Source of the DNA: an uncultured Thiohalocapsa sp.
GTDB taxonomy: Bacteria > Pseudomonadota > Gammaproteobacteria > Chromatiales > Chromatiaceae
Length of the DNA: 64,000 nucleotides
Reading direction: 5' to 3'
NCBI RefSeq assembly: GCF_913063425.1
Contig: NZ_CAJXYK010000023.1
Location: 1-64,000 of the forward strand
The position numbers and the translations under genes are program-made. Below are positions 62,960 to 64,000 of this stretch, in pieces; position 1 is the stretch's first letter; each line of letters starts with the position of its first letter. Below the pieces are notes generated by a model. That model was not told the DNA's origin. It ran no database searches and saw only the letters and a program-made list of their open reading frames with translations.

Positions 62960-63330
62960 AGGGCCCTCGCGGCGAGGATGCCGGCCCAGCAGGCGGCGAT
63001 GCAGACCAGCACGCTCGCGGCAATGTTGAGCAGGGCCCGCAGCATCTCCCCCTGCTCCACCAGCGTCAAGGTCTCCAGCGAGAAGGTGGAGAAGGTGGTG
63101 AAGGAGCCGAGAAAGCCGATGAGAATCGCCGCCCGCAGCTCCGCCGCGAGCAGACTGCGCTCCAGCAGCAGCACGAACAACAGCCCCATGGCGAAGGACC
63201 CGAGCACATTGACGCTCAGCGTGCCCCAGGGGAAGTCCCGCCCCAGCAGGCGGTACACGCCGGTGGAGACGAAGAACCGCGCCAGCGCACCGAGCGCGCC
63301 ACCGCCCGCGATGGCCAGGACCTGCAGCAA
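62956..63330 (-). CDS. crcB: Fluoride channel CrcB/Fluc
   Basis: 124 residues, four helices. Motifs: GGALGALARFFVS at the N-terminus, GTLSVNVLGSFAMG, and GFLGSFTTFSTFSLET with the Phe and Ser/Thr residues that line the fluoride pore. Dual-topology dimers export F-. Overlaps DUF190. No fluoride riboswitch was recognised upstream. Confidence 0.95.
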   Translation of the reverse strand: MLQVLAIAGGGALGALARFFVSTGVYRLLGRDFPWGTLSVNVLGSFAMGLLFVLLLERSLLAAELRAAILIGFLGSFTTFSTFSLETLTLVEQGEMLRALLNIAASVLVCIAACWAGILAARAL

Positions 63331-63673
63331 GGGTGCACCCCCGGTGTTGGATCAGGGGCGGATTGTAAGCCAGCCGGGCGGGAGCACAACAAGCCGACAG
63401 GACCCAGGCGGCTCGGCCTGCACCCGGCTGCCGCGTTGCATCGGTTCCCAGAACAGCGGCGCCGAAGTGTGGCGAACAATCGGGATCGATTCCGATCCCG
63501 ATACCGACACCGATACCGATTCCGACGCTGATTCCGACGCCCATTCCGACGCGGAGGCGGGCTTCGCAGTGCGCAGGACGCGCTGGCGTCCCTTCGGCGC
63601 AGCTGTGCTGGGGCGCAGACCCATGCGCGGATCAGGCTGTCCGGGATTGTCGCGGGCCGCCCAATGAAGCTTG
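63331..63673. other. Intergenic region with CCGATA-type hexamer repeats
   Basis: No gene. Hairpin ATCGGGATCG-(4)-CGATCCCGAT at 63479-63502 runs into a degenerate 6-base tandem repeat to about 63552. Confidence 0.6.
63479..63552. repeat. Hairpin plus degenerate hexamer tandem repeat
   Basis: Units such as CCGATT, CCGATC, CCGATA, CCGACA and CCGACG follow each other about ten times after a perfect 10-bp hairpin. Reads as alternating Asp-Ser/Asp-Thr or Gly-Ile pairs in open frames that lack coding support. Confidence 0.75.
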
Positions 63674-64000
63674 ATGCCGTCACCCGAAAAACCACAGGGC
63701 ATCCCCGACAGCCCGGCACAGCCGCCGACCGCAGAACCCCCAGTTGCGCCCCGAACCGACCTCACAACCCAAGCCCAGCGCCTCACGGCGCCATCCGGCG
63801 CCGTGTGGCCGCTGCTGCTGCTGATTCTCGCCGCCAACGGCGCACCGCTGCTGCTGCGGCAGCTCTGCCGTAACCGCTGGGCGGCGCCCGTGGATCTGGG
63901 CCTGCGGCTGGCGGACGGCCGGCGGCTCTTCGGCGCCACCAAGACCTGGCGCGGCATCGGCGTCGCGCTCGTCGCCGGCATGGCCCTGGCACCGCTGCTC
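63674..64000 (+). CDS. CDP-archaeol synthase-like (CarS/DUF46) protein, 5' part
   Basis: 109 codons from ATG 63674 to the window edge, still open. A Pro-rich N-tail (~40 residues) precedes a first helix (AVWPLLLLILAANGAPLLL) and the motif LADGRRLFGATKTWRG, then another helix. This is the CarS/DUF46 signature (related to CdsA); bacterial members probably make CDP-activated lipids but the substrate is unknown. Confidence 0.82.
   Translation, partial: MPSPEKPQGIPDSPAQPPTAEPPVAPRTDLTTQAQRLTAPSGAVWPLLLLILAANGAPLLLRQLCRNRWAAPVDLGLRLADGRRLFGATKTWRGIGVALVAGMALAPLL

Noticed and set aside
63331-63420. Fluoride riboswitch before crcB
   Set aside because: The conserved GGCGAUGG...CUGAU-type core is not visible.

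Overview
The window is GC-rich, mostly coding DNA that reads as a halophilic or halotolerant gammaproteobacterium, probably near the Ectothiorhodospiraceae/Chromatiales. This rests on gene content, not on a marker gene: a glycine-to-betaine methylation operon typical of Halorhodospira/Ectothiorhodospira, a BCCT osmolyte carrier, a haloarchaeal-type Ndk, an exosortase/EPS locus and UDP-sulfoquinovose synthase. No rRNA, tRNA or CRISPR array was seen.

Region 1 (1-9.5 kb), osmoadaptation. After a broken family-2 glycosyltransferase start (1-301, minus) come the GSMT and SDMT methyltransferases (minus), which make betaine from glycine. A MarR regulator is divergent to them, and an operator-like dyad sits inside the methyltransferase promoter. 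A DUF2333 gene bracketed by two RAYT-type repeat ends and ndk follow. Next is a BCCT carrier translationally coupled to an unusual lipoprotein that joins an OpuAC betaine-binding domain to a TAXI-type solute-binding domain and a C-terminal membrane helix.

Region 2 (9.5-21 kb). REP-like repeats, a Tat-exported PhoX-type protein, two tandem secreted FN3/PKD/lectin-like paralogues, an XrtD-type exosortase fused to EpsI (minus), and an AAA-ATPase/PD-(D/E)XK protein.

Region 3 (21-52 kb), surface polysaccharide. A long minus-strand block (37.4 to 21.2 kb) carries a sugar-nucleotide epimerase, Wzx flippase, sulfotransferase, Wzy-like polymerase, four GT4 glycosyltransferases, an FkbM methyltransferase and a heparinase II/III-family protein. 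It is interrupted at 24.3-27.4 kb by a truncated IS630, a complete but nonsense-mutated IS3-family element and the tail of an opposite-strand gene. Then come a DUF1640 protein, a sulfoquinovose module (UDP-sulfoquinovose synthase, PAPS-reductase-like protein, divergent NUDIX), a frameshifted second flippase, a second O-antigen ligase/polymerase and a CpsB-like phosphatase. A divergent plus-strand operon encodes Wza-like export protein, Wzc-like tyrosine kinase with a tyrosine-rich tail, a membrane J-domain protein and a TPR/carbohydrate-binding-like protein. Together these suggest a sulfated and/or sulfonated polysaccharide made by a Wzx/Wzy route.

Region 4 (52.4-64 kb), housekeeping with oddities. 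A Pat-type acetyltransferase (acyl-CoA synthetase plus GNAT) faces a divergent HDAC-family deacetylase; then a GNAT, a candidate PEP-CTERM-like exosortase substrate, a class I photolyase, an orphan V-type ATPase subunit D with a tiny membrane protein, serS, DUF190 and crcB (fluoride), and the start of a CDP-archaeol synthase-like gene that runs off the window.

Start codons were chosen from Shine-Dalgarno position and family alignment recalled from memory; no database search was run.
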